A DNA stretch of 64,000 bases from Dermatemys mawii. Taxonomy: Eukaryota > Chordata > Testudines > Dermatemydidae. Where the stretch lies: positions 11,159,132 through 11,223,131 of the forward strand of contig ML677366.1 of NCBI GenBank assembly GCA_007922305.1, given 5' to 3'. The position numbers and the translations under genes are program-made. The notes under the pieces are model-generated. The model had not been told where the DNA came from, did no database searches, and saw only the letters and a program-made list of their open reading frames with translations. Each line of letters begins with the position of its first letter. Position 1 is the stretch's first letter. Shown here one piece after another: positions 36,966 through 49,475 of this stretch.

Positions 36966-37228
36966 TTCTGCTTATTCCATTTGCAGATCTTACCATGACG
37001 ACTCACAGCTGCTAATACGTTTGGGCCTAATCCCGAGCCCAGAGAAGTCATTTATTTCAGTGGACTTTGGATCAGGCCATTACACTGCAAGTAGTCCCTT
37101 GGAATGGCTGTCTGCTTGTGAAGCAAGATGCTATGGGACATGATCCAGGGTGCTAGTATCAGATGTTGTATTAGAGCACTAGGCAAGGCAACCACAAACC
37201 CTTCTAGACCTTGGTGTAAGACCACGGG

Positions 37229-37335
37229 CAACATTTTCAGAAATGCCTGCATGACTTAGGCACCTAAGTTACATTCACAAAGAGGTTTGGAGTCCTAAAA
37301 GCCAAAGGCTCCTAACTCCTATAGGCACTTTACAA
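37229..37335. repeat. Ancient palindromic repeat (TTTTCAGAAATGCC/TTAGGCACCTAAG family)
   Basis: ACATTTTCAGAAATGCC and GACTTAGGCACCTAAGTTAC are followed by AAAGGCTCCTAACTCC, the motifs of a self-complementary reptile repeat that also occurs at 47113. Boundaries are approximate. Confidence 0.5.
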
Positions 37336-38890
37336 ACATTGAACCCAAAGCTTGAATCTGATTGGCTGCATGGGTATCATTCAAGCACATACTTAACACT
37401 GAGCAGCACAAGTGGTGAACCCCTCAAACTCACCCATGTTCCTCAGTACTAGGGAGAGTTCCCAACAGAAGTAGATCTGTTTTGGAGGAGCTGGTGTGTG
37501 TGGAGAGCTCCCTGCTACTGTGCACTCTGCAAAGCAGAACTGCCTGTTGTCAAGGGCTGGCGTAACTTTTCACCCCTTCCCTTTTGGGACTGTGGTTTTA
37601 ACGCTGAAACCCAACTCTCCCATGGAGCAGTTGAAGAACGCACACCAAAGCACACATCAGACAAGCCAGGCACCCGATCCCTTTCTGTCTGAACTCATGG
37701 CCTTGCTGACACACTGACACTTGGCTCACACATTGGCAGCGTCACGTAACTAACTCAAGGAGCAGCCACAAAGTTAAGGAGTTGAGCCCTGACAGAAAAC
37801 GTATTTATTTATTTTGCAAAGAAACTAAATTGAACAAACATTTTAAAAGAATCTTTTATGGATTAATGAATGGCTGGCAGCTTCACTTACTGACAAGACA
37901 ATGTCAAAAGAGATAGGCCAATTAAGACTTACATAATGCAAAGAAATACTCTTGTGGGTTTTATGCAACATCAGTTTAGAGCCAAGAAGATGCAGCACTG
38001 GGTACCACAGCTGCTCTCTGCCACACTCATGGAAGAAATCCAACCTACTGTAATTTTCATGGTCATGTCTCTTTAAAAAACGGCAACCCAATTCCATCTT
38101 AGAAATAGGGTGTCTGTTTTCTCCAAGAGATGGAGATGATATATTTAAGGTCATCCTAAGACATGCAGTTAGGATTCAAATTAAAAAAAAGTGATAGCGA
38201 TCTCACAATACAAGACAGCCCCTGGACAGTATAAAAATAGTCTCCCACTGGAGGCGATCAGAATCTTTGCTGATATACCTCAAAAAGCAGGAAATGTTCT
38301 GTCCAACTTTAAAGTATTCTGACAGCAGCTCTCCTCTCAGGGCAGCTAGACCCTATCAGGATATACCAGGATGCTGTTATGCCAAAGAAATGCCTCTTGG
38401 CAATAAAATGGACGAACAGAATAGCCTACTTCTGTTACTTTACTTGTATGAAAGATAAGGCCCTCGGTTTCCTGAGTATCCAAAGACTCCAGTATGAAAA
38501 ACAATTTTGCAGATACAACTGTCCTCCCCTGAATCCAAACCACTATTTTTCTGGTGCTTGGTACCCCTTTTCTAATGTATCAAGAGCTGCATTTAGGCAT
38601 CAGTATAATAGGCAGCCCCTCTAGTGCACCACAGTTAGGAGATACCACAATCTCAGCTATGTGGGGACCTCTAAGAGCAGGAATGGGGAAACTGGCTGCA
38701 TTTCTCTGGTAAGGGCAAACCCCATCATACCAGCTGCAAGCATCCAGGGGAAATTGGCATCTGCGGGCAAAGTAGCTGACATCAGTGCCAGCAAAGTGGC
38801 CTCCATCATTTCCAGAGAGTCACAGAAGAGCAGTAGTAAAAGAAAGGGATGCTGTTGGAGACGGGGTGGGGGGTGGGGGTATTGACATGC

Positions 38891-38945
38891 TGATTTTTTA
38901 CCAGATGAAAATCATCTGGTAAAAAATCACTTTTCAGAAAAGTGA
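38891..38945. other. Two overlapping perfect hairpins
   Basis: An 18-bp perfect inverted repeat (38891-38908 and 38912-38929; arm TGATTTTTTACCAGATGA) has a 3-base loop AAA. Its last bases are shared with a second perfect hairpin: TCACTTTT at 38927-38934, loop CAG, AAAAGTGA at 38938-38945. The two cannot form fully at once. No known repeat explains it. Confidence 0.9.
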
Positions 38946-39542
38946 CTACGTGACATCCAGGATGGCGGCAGCAGCAGAAGCAGCGGCAGCCCAAGTTCTT
39001 GCTTTGACATTAGCTGTGACCTATAAATATTCAGGCTCTCTACAATATTGCTGTGAGCACAGTGGCAACGTTATCTGAGATTACAAGATCAGAGTCTGTT
39101 CAGGACAGCCTCTTGCACACTGGAAACATTCTTCCATCTCTGTCCATCCCCTTTCTTTTTATACAGCTTCCTGAGTACAACAATCTCAGAACACATTAGG
39201 TTTCCTTTGTGACACAAACAAACAGCTTGGTTTGTGTCGGAGACCACGTCATTGCCAGATATAACAAGAGTACTGTTTGTTACTAGTTATATTACCTATG
39301 GATGAGCCTATCCCCCAGTGTATTAGGAATTGACTCCTACTCACCATCCTTATTGGCTTAGAGTTCTAAGACATGTTTGTCTCAATCTCTGGGCATGTTA
39401 AGAGCAACACTAAACATACAATCATATCGGTTACTAAACACACAGTCTAATCCTTTCTAGCGCTGGCTGGAAAATAAACTTCAAAACCTCAACATTTCAT
39501 GAATTAGAATTCTTATCATTCAAAAAAAAATATGAACACACA

Positions 39543-39566
39543 TGAGAGAGAGAGAAAGAGAAAGAC
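39543..39566. repeat. (GA)n-rich tract
   Basis: GAGAGAGAGAGAAAGAGAAAGA is directly visible. Confidence 0.75.
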
Positions 39567-40032
39567 CTGAGTCTGAGAAGGGACTCAACCCTGGTCTCTC
39601 AATAAACCACCAGACAGGTAGCTATTTTGGGAGCGGGTGGGTGGGTGCACCCCCCAAAATTCCATCCTGAACCCGAGAAACTTTTCTGTAATGAGCTGCA
39701 ATGAATTTGGGATTTTCCACCCCAAAAAAGTTGGAAAAAAGTCTCAGCTAGCTCTAATCTCTATGCATCATGCACACCACACATACGTATGCACATGGAT
39801 GTGGGTGATACAAGCATGTTTCAAAAGTCTGGATAGCTCCACCCCTGCCAACATCTCTGTTTCTGCTACCTCATGTCCTACACACGTCCCAGTTCTTAAT
39901 TGTTCTTTTGGAGTCAATTCAGCAAGATGCTCACTGCCGAGCACCCTCGACTCCCTCTGATGTTGGTAAGAGTTGAGGGTAGTCGGTCCTTTGCAGGGTT
40001 CAGGACTCCATTTCCCCCATCATGGCTTATTA

Positions 40033-40340
40033 GAGGGGTTGGCAACCTATGGCATGCTTGCCAAAGGCGGCACGCGAGCTGATTTTCAGTGGCACTCACA
40101 CTGCCTGGGTCCTGGCCACCGGTCTGGGGGACTCTGCATTTTAATTTAATTTTAAATGAAGCTTCTTAAGCATTTTCAAAACCTTATTCACTTTACACAC
40201 AATAGTTTAGTTCTGTATTATAGACTTAGAGAAAGAGACCTTCTAAAAACATTAAAATGTATTACTGGCACGAGAAACCTTAAATTAGAGTGAATAAATG
40301 AAGACTAGGCACACCACTTCTGAAAGGTAGCCGACCCCTG
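40033..40340. mobile_element. hAT-like MITE with GGGGTTGGCAACC ends
   Basis: The left end GAGGGGTTGGCAACC and the right end GTAGCCGACCCCTG are imperfect inverted repeats. The flanks GCTTATTA (40025-40032) and GCTTAGTA (40341-40348) match at 7 of 8 positions, a decayed hAT target duplication. The interior is AT-rich (TTTTAATTTAATTTTAAATG) with GAATAAATGAAGACTAGGCAC near the right end. I recognise it as a common turtle element of 308 bp with no coding capacity. Confidence 0.92.
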
Positions 40341-40348
40341 GCTTAGTA

Positions 40349-42000
40349 CCTTATTTCATGCCAACTCCTATGTCTGGAACAACCTTGTGTGTGTCTTATC
40401 CTTTCCCTTGCCTCCAAATTGCTCCTCACCTGACCCATTCCATTCACCTTCTATCAGTCCTCTCCACTCTACTTCTACCTGCTCATACTGGTGCCCAACC
40501 TTTAATATAGCCCTGCATTTCCAAGGTTTTGGTCCTGCAAGGGACTTAGTTCCCAGGGGTTCAATGGGCCTCAGTGAGGAAACATGGCACTTGGTACCCT
40601 GAAGGTATATCTTTAGGCCAGATTCTGCTCTCCATCATACCAGTGTAAACAAAAATCAGAATCTGCTCATTTGTCTTCCTACTCATTTACGAATGAAACA
40701 TCTAAGTCATAACAGTCTAGATCCATTATGTGCAAGCTTGCATCCATGTAAGAGTAACTGCAGTTTACTCCCTGTTAACCTAGCCAGGAAAGCCCAACTA
40801 TGTACTTTTTATAGCAGAAGGGATTTATTCCTTACTTGATTCCAAGGGACTTAAGTATTCACAAGGATCTGTGCTGCTCAAGTCTGGCGCACCAGCTCCA
40901 CAAAGTATTCCTCAATGTTTAGAATCAGAGGGGAAAAGAACTCATATAATAAACAGTAACAAATTATTGAGATAACATCAATAATCACCCTAAAAAAGTC
41001 AAAGCTAAAGCAACATTCCTTTTACTCCCATCATTAACACCAGTGGGGCTTTTGTCATGCATGTTTTCAATCATACATGCTGTTTATCATTCCACTCTGC
41101 CGAGATCTATATATCTCGGCATCTTTGAGACAATGTAAAATTGCTTCTATAATCAGTTTATTTTATACTAATGTTCTGCAGGAATGCATGTCACATAAAC
41201 CTGCTTTATTGTATTGCACTGTTTTATCACTGCAAAATGAATCTCGGACTAGGGATGCTGTGATGGAATCAGACCTACAGTGCACTGAAAATGAGTATCA
41301 TATCGCTCATATCTCCAGTGATCAAGTCATACCCCCTCACCCCCCTGCGAGTCTGAAGAGAAGTTCATTGTATTAATAACAGAGGATTATATATAGAAAA
41401 CACATCAGCTTCATGCCTGGAGGGCATTTCTTTAAAGGCTTCTTTTTTAATGTAAAATACATTTTCTTGGCTACGTGGTAAGGGACTGGACTTGAAGAGA
41501 CATGTCTGCAGTGCTACAGGGTGTGAAATAATTGCCTGGTAACTATATACCCAAAGGAGAAACAAGAGAGAAGAGGTTCCCAGAGCCTCCATTACAGATC
41601 CATAGAGCTTCCAATTCCTTGAAGAGTCAACAAATCCATACCAGGGTGCACAGCTTCCATCTCGTACTCCTCAGACAATTCCTTTGAAACACACATTGTC
41701 CTCTCCTCCAGCAAAGCCCACAGAATGGCAACTGAGCCCATGAGAATCCCTAGGTTGGAAAGTCTCCCTTACATGTATTTGGGAATGGGAGGGGGGAGGG
41801 AATTAACTCCTTTCCTCAGGAGTACTGGCCACCATGTTCCCCTCCAGGCAACAGAGCCCATATGTGGCTCCAGAGGGGACCATTATGATAATCTAGCCTA
41901 ACCTCCTGCATAGCACAGGCCCAAGAATCTCACCCAGTAAATCCTGCCTCAAGCCAATAACTTGCAGTTGAGCTAGAGCCTTTTTAATCCATGAAGGCTT
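40349..42000. other. Intronic sequence with a weak palindromic remnant
   Basis: No gene was seen. 40615-40668 (CCAGATTCTGCTCTCC, ACCAGTGTAAAC) is a piece of the amniote palindromic family better seen at 62846. The frame at 41077-41376 has no family resemblance. Confidence 0.45.
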
Positions 42001-42284
42001 GGGCACATCTACACTGCAATTAGACACCCGCAGCTGCCCTGCGTCAGCTAACTTGGGCTTGCAGGGCTTGGGTTGCAAAACTGCAGGGTAGATGTTTGGG
42101 CTCAGGCTGGAATCTGAGCTCCGGGACCCTTCCCCATCACAGGGTCACAGAGCGGCAGCTCCCGCCCCAGCCTAACCTCAATGTCTACATCACAATTTTA
42201 CAGCCCCAAAAACCTGAGTCCCACAGGCCTGAGTCAGCTGATGCAGGCCAGCCGCAGGAGTTTAGTCGCAGTGTAGACATTCCC
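42001..42284. mobile_element. Palindromic MITE (GGGTATGTCTAYACTGCAATT family), copy 2
   Basis: The ends GGGCACATCTACACTGCAAT and GTCGCAGTGTAGACATTCCC are clear inverted repeats. The arms carry AGACACCCGCAGCTGCCC and GGCCAGCCGCAGGAGTTTAG, then TGGGCTTGCAGGGCTTGGG and CTGAGTCAGCTGATGC. It is the same family as 10917-11148 and better preserved at its ends. No clear short target duplication was found. It is probably Harbinger-type and non-coding. Confidence 0.85.
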
Positions 42285-44479
42285 AGAGTTTCCTTACTGC
42301 ACCTTGCCAAGTACTTCCACCCCCACCACAGAGAGGCGAAGGGAAGAAGCAGCAATCATTGCCACGAGCAACCATATTAACACTGGCACAGATGCCTGGC
42401 TGAATAATTTTGAGGGTAGGAAATGATTCTCCCGGTCTCCAACAACAGAACCCAGCCATGCAGAGAAGGAGCTACCAGAAGGATCCTTAAAGCCACGGCT
42501 CTACCAGTCCCTTGCTGCCCTGCCCAGCTGCGCTCCTCTCTGCTCAGGTAAGAAGAAAGGACCTTATATATTCATTCTTGCATTCCAGATCAGAAGTCAC
42601 CTGTTACAATGCTGTTCACATTCCAACAAACTCAGGAACCCGTTCAGCTAAAGCTTATGCCTAAGTCTCATTGAAGTCACACACTTCAGTGCTTTGTTGA
42701 ATTGGAATGAGATCATTCATGTGTTTACAGTAAAGCTGGGGTTTCCCAAGGGACTCAGGGGTGTTGGGTGCCCAACTCCCACTGAAAGTCAGTCAATGAG
42801 AATTGGGCATCTGACCCCCTTAAGCCTGTTTGAAAATTCCAGCCTATGCAATCAATTGCAGCTTCAGGATGGACCAGTTACATTCAACAGCATGGCATGG
42901 AAGATGCTTTCTCCTATCTGCACAATACACCGGGCATATCAATCAGCAGCCATGAACATAGATGCTAGAGGTTAAAAAAAAAATCCGGAATAAGAAAGGC
43001 TTGGGGAAGAGAGGAGTTTATTTTTGCCATCATTCAAATGCAGACTGCATTGGTCTTTCAGCTGCCGGGGTTAATGGGACCTTCAGAGTAATGCTCCCTG
43101 TTCCTGGAGGGGAGAAGTGAGCCAGTAAGTCTTACCAAGAATTGATACCTAACTATATCCATAGTGATACATAGATGCATGCATCCCATATATGAAATTG
43201 GAACAGCCATATGATAAATTGAGACTGCCATTATCATGCATCTTTGACCACCTCATCTGCTGCCAGCCTATCTACCCACCTGTGCACAGGACTGCTCACA
43301 ACAGTGTGTGCATGCCACGTGTTTTGTTTTAAAAAAGACCTATCTGATAAATGTTTCCTTCTTTCCCCACCCAAGGGTGGGATGGGCAATATCTAGTGAC
43401 AGATTCAAGGTGTGATCTCTCAGGAAGGCTGTCCACACCTGTGACTTCCACTGCTGGACATTTTTTGCCTACATTGGCCAGCTGTATCAGAGGTCGGCAG
43501 AAAAGACACGAGTCTGCTGAGGCTACCATGAATACCTGAGACAAGAGACTCCAGTCTCATCTCAAGCAGTGAGGAAAAAAAATACCTGCAACCCCAAACC
43601 ATATTAAATCTAAGGAAAACCAAGAATGGAGCTCAGTAATAGCATGTGGTTTAATCTAACCTATCCCAATTCCCTAGGGCAGGGTACACAATGACTGTTG
43701 TGTCTGCTGTGATTTCTATTAAGCCTCTTGTTATAGGATACAGCCTGTAAAACTGGAGCGTCGTGAAGGAACCTGTAGCCACCTAACTCCCACTCTAGAA
43801 ACTGTGTTTTTCCAAGGCTGGAATCTATACAGAGATGTTCTACAGGCTTGGCCAAATTCCTGGTTGATCTGAAAGACAGATCCTGCTCTCTCAGCTTTCC
43901 AGAAGTCTCTCAGTCCATTTTGTTTGCTCTCAGCTGGTGCAGGACACAGGTGAATGCAAGCAGTTCTGGGATGCCCTTCTGCATGGTCTCAACCATGCCA
44001 CACATGTTCCAGGAACCAAATTATTTGTGCATCATGAAGAGCTCCGACAACACTCAGCATACAGATGGAATATCCTGTTTAGTCAGGCGGTCGCTTTGTC
44101 CATTTCAGACTAGCTCCCATCACGCAGATCTTGTCAGCTATACAAGGAGGTCCGGACATCCTACAAGGGCATATGGGAGAAAAGAGGATACCGAAAAAAG
44201 GGGAACCAAATATAGCAAGGACCTCTCAGTTCCAGCCACAGAAAGTTAATTGGGTGCATCTCAAGGCTGACCAGAACAACTTTAAGCTTGTCTGGTAAGC
44301 CTACAGATCATTCTACATGCTGTATGAAGCCTTAATTCTAGGAGCCAGATGTGTACAAAGTACATTTGTGCAGCAGTCAGTAATAATACTGTGCTGCCAC
44401 TTTCTTTAGCATCTACCATCCAAGAATCCCAGAGTACAGGAGGCAGCCAGGAAGTAAGCCTCCCTCTGAGGAAGGGTAT

Positions 44480-44560
44480 CATCCCATTTTATAGAAAAGG
44501 ATGATAAAGTTAAGAGGGATTAAGTACTGTGACTTGCTCCCCATCTCCCTTAACACCCAT
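44480..44560 (-). repeat. MIR-like SINE remnant, reverse
   Basis: CCCATTTTATAGAAAAGGATG followed by GATTAAGTACTGTGACTTGC is close to the reverse complement of the MIR core (cattttacagatgaggaaa, then gttaagtgacttgcc). Confidence 0.5.
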
Positions 44561-45669
44561 CCATACAGCAATTCAGTGAACTTCAATCATTATCACCATG
44601 GCAAATCCCAAAGGGACATCGTCTCCTAGCAGATCAGGCACCATTACCAGAATCTATCATTACCAGAATGGCCCTTTCACAAGGTCTGATTTTACGCCTG
44701 CAAAGGAGCAGTTATGACACAAGGAGAAATAATTACCACAGAAGAAGCCACAACCTGAGCCTCGCAGGGAAATATGCCAGGCAGAGGCTTTAACACAGTT
44801 AGCCTAATTTATGGTCAGGAGACAAATCCAGGGCTACAGGCTGAGTCAGAGTTACACCCACACTGCAGACAAAGGTGAAGGAGGCCAGAGCTGGTCATGG
44901 GAGCTTCCCCATCTCCCAGGCAGGAGCAGGGAACCAGGACAGAAGGGACACATACCGGCCAGTCTCAAGCAACATTTATAAAGGCTTTGAAGGAAGCAGA
45001 GTTCAGGCCCCATGTCTGAAGGGCAGTAGAGATTATACAAGGGCTATGTAGTAAGAGGGGAAAACAGATGACATGGGGAGCAGGACCCATCTCCTCTGCT
45101 GCATAGGTTCTGACAATATCGCTGATGTTCAGTCCTGTTCCTGAAATATTTAAGCCAACAAACCAAGGGAGGAGGAAAAGGAGAAGCTATTTTTAAATGG
45201 ACCTAACAAGAGAGCCAAGTGGCATTGCTAAGCCTTGTGACTATCGTAAGCCTCATGTTCTCTGGCATTTTTCTTAAAGCCTCAGGAGCTGGAATCGTGT
45301 TATTGCCCAAGATTCTCAGCCTCCTTCCAAAGTCAGTTTGTAGCACTGCAGGTTCTGGAGAAAAGCTTGAAAACATTCTTCTTCGTGAAGAGAAATAAAA
45401 ACAGCAGCCTCGCAGTAAAGTTCTTGTGATTTTTGAGCCACTCAGATCTTTGAGGTCCCTGGCTCATGGTTTTTAAATACTTGGGGAGGGCAATAACACA
45501 GCAAATAGCCAAGTGACTTTGTATCGAATGAACCTCGTTCTTCCCTTGCCCTCTTTCGACCACCTCTCACTAAGACTGGGAGCCCCCTGTGTGCATCTGC
45601 AAAAGGCCATGCACAGCCATGAGGCCGTTTATATAATGAACAATTATCCAACATAAGGGGAAGAAAAGG

Positions 45670-45780
45670 AGTCTTGTGCTAAAAGCACTGGTAACAAGGG
45701 ATAGGAGTTCAATGCCCAGCTTTGTCAGAGGCTCACCACGCCTCAGTTGCTCCTGTGAAATGGGGACACGGACAGCCACC
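45670..45780 (+). repeat. MIR-like SINE remnant
   Basis: AGGAGTTCAATGCCCAGC is followed by CGCCTCAGTTGCTCCTGTG and AAATGGGGACAC, the order of the MIR B-box region and core (ctcagtttcctcatctgtaaaatgggga). Confidence 0.5.
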
Positions 45781-46064
45781 TCCCTCACCAAAGAGGGCCA
45801 CCTCCGCTCAGTGAGGTTTCAAGAGAGTGCTCACATCCTGCAGCAAGCAGCACTCTCAGAAAGCCAATACAAAAAGGCTGCTGCTCAGGGGCCGTAGATG
45901 GAGGGTTAAATTTTTCCCCAGCAAGCTGCATGTTTCATCTTAGGGGGGCAGTTTCTGCCATGTGCTGAGTGCCCCATAAGCGCCAAGAACACCCAGCATG
46001 GTGCAACTCTAGGGTCCTTGAAAGTTAAATATATTTAAAGAAGTTAAATTCTTTTCTCCTCTAC

Positions 46065-46135
46065 TTACCTGCCAAGATCTGAACTCAAGGCTCTTGTGTC
46101 TGCTGCAACCACTGAGGACATCTCAGTGGCAGGTA
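46065..46135 (-). repeat. MIR-like SINE head, reverse
   Basis: TTACCTGCCAAGATCTGAACTC and CAAGGCTCTTGTGTCTGC, then AACCACTGAGGACATCTC, are the reverse complement of a tRNA-like SINE head with GAGTTCAGATC as B box. Only the head is recognisable. Confidence 0.45.
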
Positions 46136-47112
46136 TTTCACTCCCCCATAATGTTCAGAACTCAAGTCTTTGCAGGTGAAGAAAAAAAAAAGCTTCGTAT
46201 GCACCGTTAAATAAAACACCAAACCCGATCAGAGACTGACTCAGTACCCCGCTGGTAACTGCTGCCAATGCAAGTCCTAGCTTTGCTCTTTCCTCCTTGT
46301 ACTGCCTTTGGACCACTCAGTTTCTCTGGTTCCTCATATTGGGGACAGACAACACAGGCCACTCAGTATCCGAGGGCAATAGCTGCAGCACACGCATCTG
46401 GAGCACTCAGGCTGTATAACAGAAGCCAGATGTCCCCAAGGTTATGTTCTACAGAGCTGCAACAATTCCAGTCCGAGATACTCTCTGAGCAAGGGACATG
46501 AAGGGACACGTCTTCTTGCCATGCATTAAGCTGGGCAAAGCTGAGCTACAAATTTCTCAGTAAAAAGGAGCATGCAGACGCTGAGTCTGGAAGCTGGTAG
46601 TGATATTACATGGATGGTAACCATAAGACTCACAGACTAGAGGGATCACACCGGGTGTTGGCGACTTGATGTGACAACAGAACAAAATGACCCATCCCAT
46701 AAACTAACACAGAGAAAGCAGGACGATGGGTATCTGCTAGATGCCAATCTCTCCCGCAGAGCAGGGAAAACCAAATAGCTTTGATGCATGATAGGAGACT
46801 CTTTGCCCCATTCTATTCCCAGTCTCTCTTGACTTCTTGTCTTATCCATGTCCCTCTTGCCTTTAAGCCTTTCCTCTCAGCTACATTCCCTCTACTAGCT
46901 CGTTACTCCTTCAGTTCCTTTCTTTTTATCTGCATCCTCAGCTCTTCACTCAAACAAAGGATCCCGTGGAGCTAGCTCTCCTTCCTAGAAGGCAATCGGT
47001 ACTGCCTAGTCAGAGGGGTAGCCTGGATATAATTTAATGGCCACCATCCTTAGCTGAGGCCTTAAAGCTGCTAGAATCCGGTAAGTCAGGTTCTTGATTT
47101 TATATAGAGTTA

Positions 47113-47225
47113 CATTTTCCAAAAGCACTTAAGTGATTTAGGCTCCAAAGTCCCATCTTCAAAAGTGACTTCAGCACTCAGAATAAGTCACTTTTGAAAA
47201 TAGGACTTGGGTGCTTTTGAAAGCC
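47113..47225. repeat. Palindromic repeat (TTTTCAAAAGTGACTT family)
   Basis: The outer arms TTTTCCAAAAGCACTT and GGGTGCTTTTGAAAG and the inner arms CCCATCTTCAAAAGTGACTT and AAGTCACTTTTGAAAATAGG are inverted complements, so the whole 113 bp can fold. The short internal spacer is CAGCACTCAGAAT. It is a decayed foldback MITE of an old reptile family. Confidence 0.7.
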
Positions 47226-47362
47226 TAACCCTAGCTCTCTTTGTAACAGCTACACATGCTGCCATGGAATGAGTAAGGCAGCAGCCGATGGCCACAGCTT
47301 ATGAAACATTTGAAAAGCAAAGTGCTAGATCCTCAGGCCCACCTGACTTCTGCACAGTGGGG

Positions 47363-47495
47363 TAAGTTAACCAGACAGCAAGTGTGAAAAATCAGGAAGT
47401 GATTGGGGGGGGGGGGTAATAGGAGCCTATACAAGGGGAAAAAAGCCACAAAAATCAGGACTGTCCCTACAAAATTGGGACATCTGGTCACCCTA
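47363..47495. mobile_element. hAT-like MITE with TAGGGTGACCAGA ends, copy 3
   Basis: The left end TAAGTTAACCAGACAGC (decayed) and the right end GGGACATCTGGTCACCCTA match the family at 8616. A G13 run is at about 47405-47417. The flanks CAGTGGGG and ACCTGGGG agree at 5 of 8 positions, compatible with a decayed 8-bp duplication. Confidence 0.82.
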
Positions 47496-47503
47496 ACCTG
47501 GGG

Positions 47504-48314
47504 TGAGAGTCACATGGGTAGTTTTCCTCCCCCAATCCTGGGGACAGCTGAGCACTAGCTGAAACAGCAGCACAACTGGACCACAACCTCTCCCATCCCT
47601 GGCATGACACCCCCTTCCCATCTCTCTTCCACCTCTCTCCCCCCAATGTCTCCTATATTGGGCTGGGTGGCAGCTACAGGCACCATAAGGCTGGCTATAC
47701 CAACTCTACAGCCCCCAGAGATTCCTTTATTAAGGTTAGGGAAACCCCCGCTTCCCTCATTCCCACCCCACCCACCCCCGTCCATGGGTCAGCCCAGAGA
47801 GCCTACATTATAACTGAGGTCAGTTATCTATCCCAGAGCTGTGCTGAAATTTCCACTGGTGCCCAGATAATGGTGCTAACTAAGGCATGGCCGTTAGCAC
47901 CCCTCTCCATCTATGCCTGTGGTCATAATCAACATCCCATCAACTCCTCCAGCCACAGACTACATTTCAAAGTAATATATACAAGTGGCTTTACACAGCA
48001 TTTGTAGGTATCACTAAGAAGTGTCTGATCTTTCCTTTGGACAGGGTCCTGCACCTACACTCACAGCATCTCTGTTCCATCACAACTAACATGCTTACCC
48101 CGCCCACACACACCTTTGGAAGTAGAGTGACAAATCACAATACTGACCGTATTGCAGAAATGCAAAAAAACAAACTAAGTGCCATGAGACACGGTTTGCA
48201 ATTGTGTGGGGGCACATGCCAGGGTTTGGTCCACATAAAATAGTGTGATCATCCCAAATCTGCGCCAGTGAAGACTTTACAGTGTCAGATAATAGTTGGC
48301 GGTTGTGAGAACCT
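47504..48314. other. Intronic C-rich sequence, unassigned
   Basis: 47580-47790 is C/T-rich on the plus strand. No gene or known repeat was seen. Confidence 0.5.
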
Positions 48315-48485
48315 CACACACTAATGTATTCATCCTCAACACCCGTGCTATTATTCCTGTTTTACAGAACTGAGGCAAAGAGAGATTAAATGATTCACTC
48401 AAGGTCACACGGGAAGCTTAAAACAGAGCCAGAAATTGAACTCAGATCTCAGGTCAGTACCTTAGCCACTAGACCATGCACTCAT
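48315..48485 (-). repeat. MIR SINE, reverse
   Basis: ATTATTCCTGTTTTACAGAAC, TGAGGCAAAGAGAGATTAAA, TTCACTCAAGGTCACACGGG and TTGAACTCAGATCTC followed by TTAGCCACTAGACCATGC are, in this order, the reverse complement of MIR: core, conserved GTGACCTTG box, B box and A-box head. Confidence 0.85.
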
Positions 48486-49264
48486 TCTTTGTTCCTTCAC
48501 CACTGGTGCCATGAGATATACAAGGGGGCCTGCTCCCACAACGGCCAGGAGTTCACATCTGCTCAAATGCCAATGAAAGCGGATTTCTCCAGGCATGGAA
48601 ATTAAAGGCTTGGCTCATGAAGGGAGACAGTTTGGATGTGACAGCTCCAGAGACTACAATGCTGAGCGAGACGCCAGTTTTAAAACATTACCAAGTGCAG
48701 CAGGAATGTTAAGCAGTCGCTGCCAAAACGTCACCATCAACATTTTCTGCAGAGTGAGTACCGGCTTAAAGCAAATGTTACTGTTTCCCCATTATTTAAT
48801 CTCTCTCAGTTGTGTGTGGGGATGGGAGGGGTAGGGATCAGGGGGAAGGCTAGGGAAACACATGATGACACTGTGTCCTGGATATAGTCCATGAATGTAA
48901 TTTTTTGTGATGTCGTTTGGATATAAAGAGTTCCAAGTGTAATCAGGATGCCGGGAATCAAATAAAAAAAAAAAAAAGTCTGAATCCATACACTACAAGC
49001 CATTGAAAAAAGGAGAACGCAGAGGTCATTTAGTTTTCAACTTACATTTCCAGTACCTTGGAGTTTTGTTTAGATTTATTCAGAAGCAAACATTGCAACA
49101 ACACAATGACGACACGCCATGAAACACTGGATAGCATCCTTGGACAAATATTCCCCTGGTGTAAAGAAGCAAAATCCCATCAGTGACACTGAAGAGGTGC
49201 CCATTTACAACAGGAGAGAATTTGGTCCTCTCTTCAGAGCCCACTTTCTTCCACTAATAGAAAT
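48486..49264. other. Intronic sequence, unassigned
   Basis: No gene was seen; an A14 run lies at 48964-48977. Confidence 0.5.
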
Positions 49265-49475
49265 CCTTTGCCCATTTCAAACGCCACCTATGCAAGGATC
49301 CCAAAGTGCTTGCAAATGTTAATTCAGCCTCTCAGCTCAACACTCCCAGGCAACAGACATTTTTACAGATGGGGAAACTGAGGCAGAGTGGGAAATAGGT
49401 TTCCTGTGCAGCTATGGCAAGCTATGGCAGAGTTGGGAATACAACCTCCAACTCCCATCCATGGGTCAAACTCAC
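49265..49475 (-). repeat. MIR SINE, reverse
   Basis: CAAGGATCCCAAAGTGCTTG, then TTTTTACAGATGGGGAAACTG, AGGCAGAGTGGGAAATAGG and GGGAATACAACCTCCAACTCCC follow the reverse complement of MIR from its 3' part through the core to the B-box region. Confidence 0.8.

Larger units (their letters stand above)
36966..40024. other. Intronic sequence with one palindromic remnant
   Basis: No gene was seen. 37229-37335 resembles the CTTAGGCACCTAAG palindromic family (CATGACTTAGGCACCTAAG). A pair of hairpins lies at 38891-38945 and a GCAGCAGCAG-like stretch at 38965-38988. A GA tract is at 39543-39566. Confidence 0.45.
42285..47112. other. Intronic sequence with MIR-like remnants
   Basis: No gene was seen. 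Palindromic-family pieces lie at 42655-42712 and 42733-42845 (GGGTGTTGGGTGCCCAACTC). MIR-like pieces at 44480-44560, 45670-45780 and 46065-46135 are listed separately. The frame at 43848-44249 (133 codons) has no recognisable domain. Confidence 0.45.

Noticed and set aside
43848..44249. A 133-codon plus-strand open frame
   Set aside because: No recognisable motif, hydrophobic pattern or homologue; length is compatible with chance in 64 kb.
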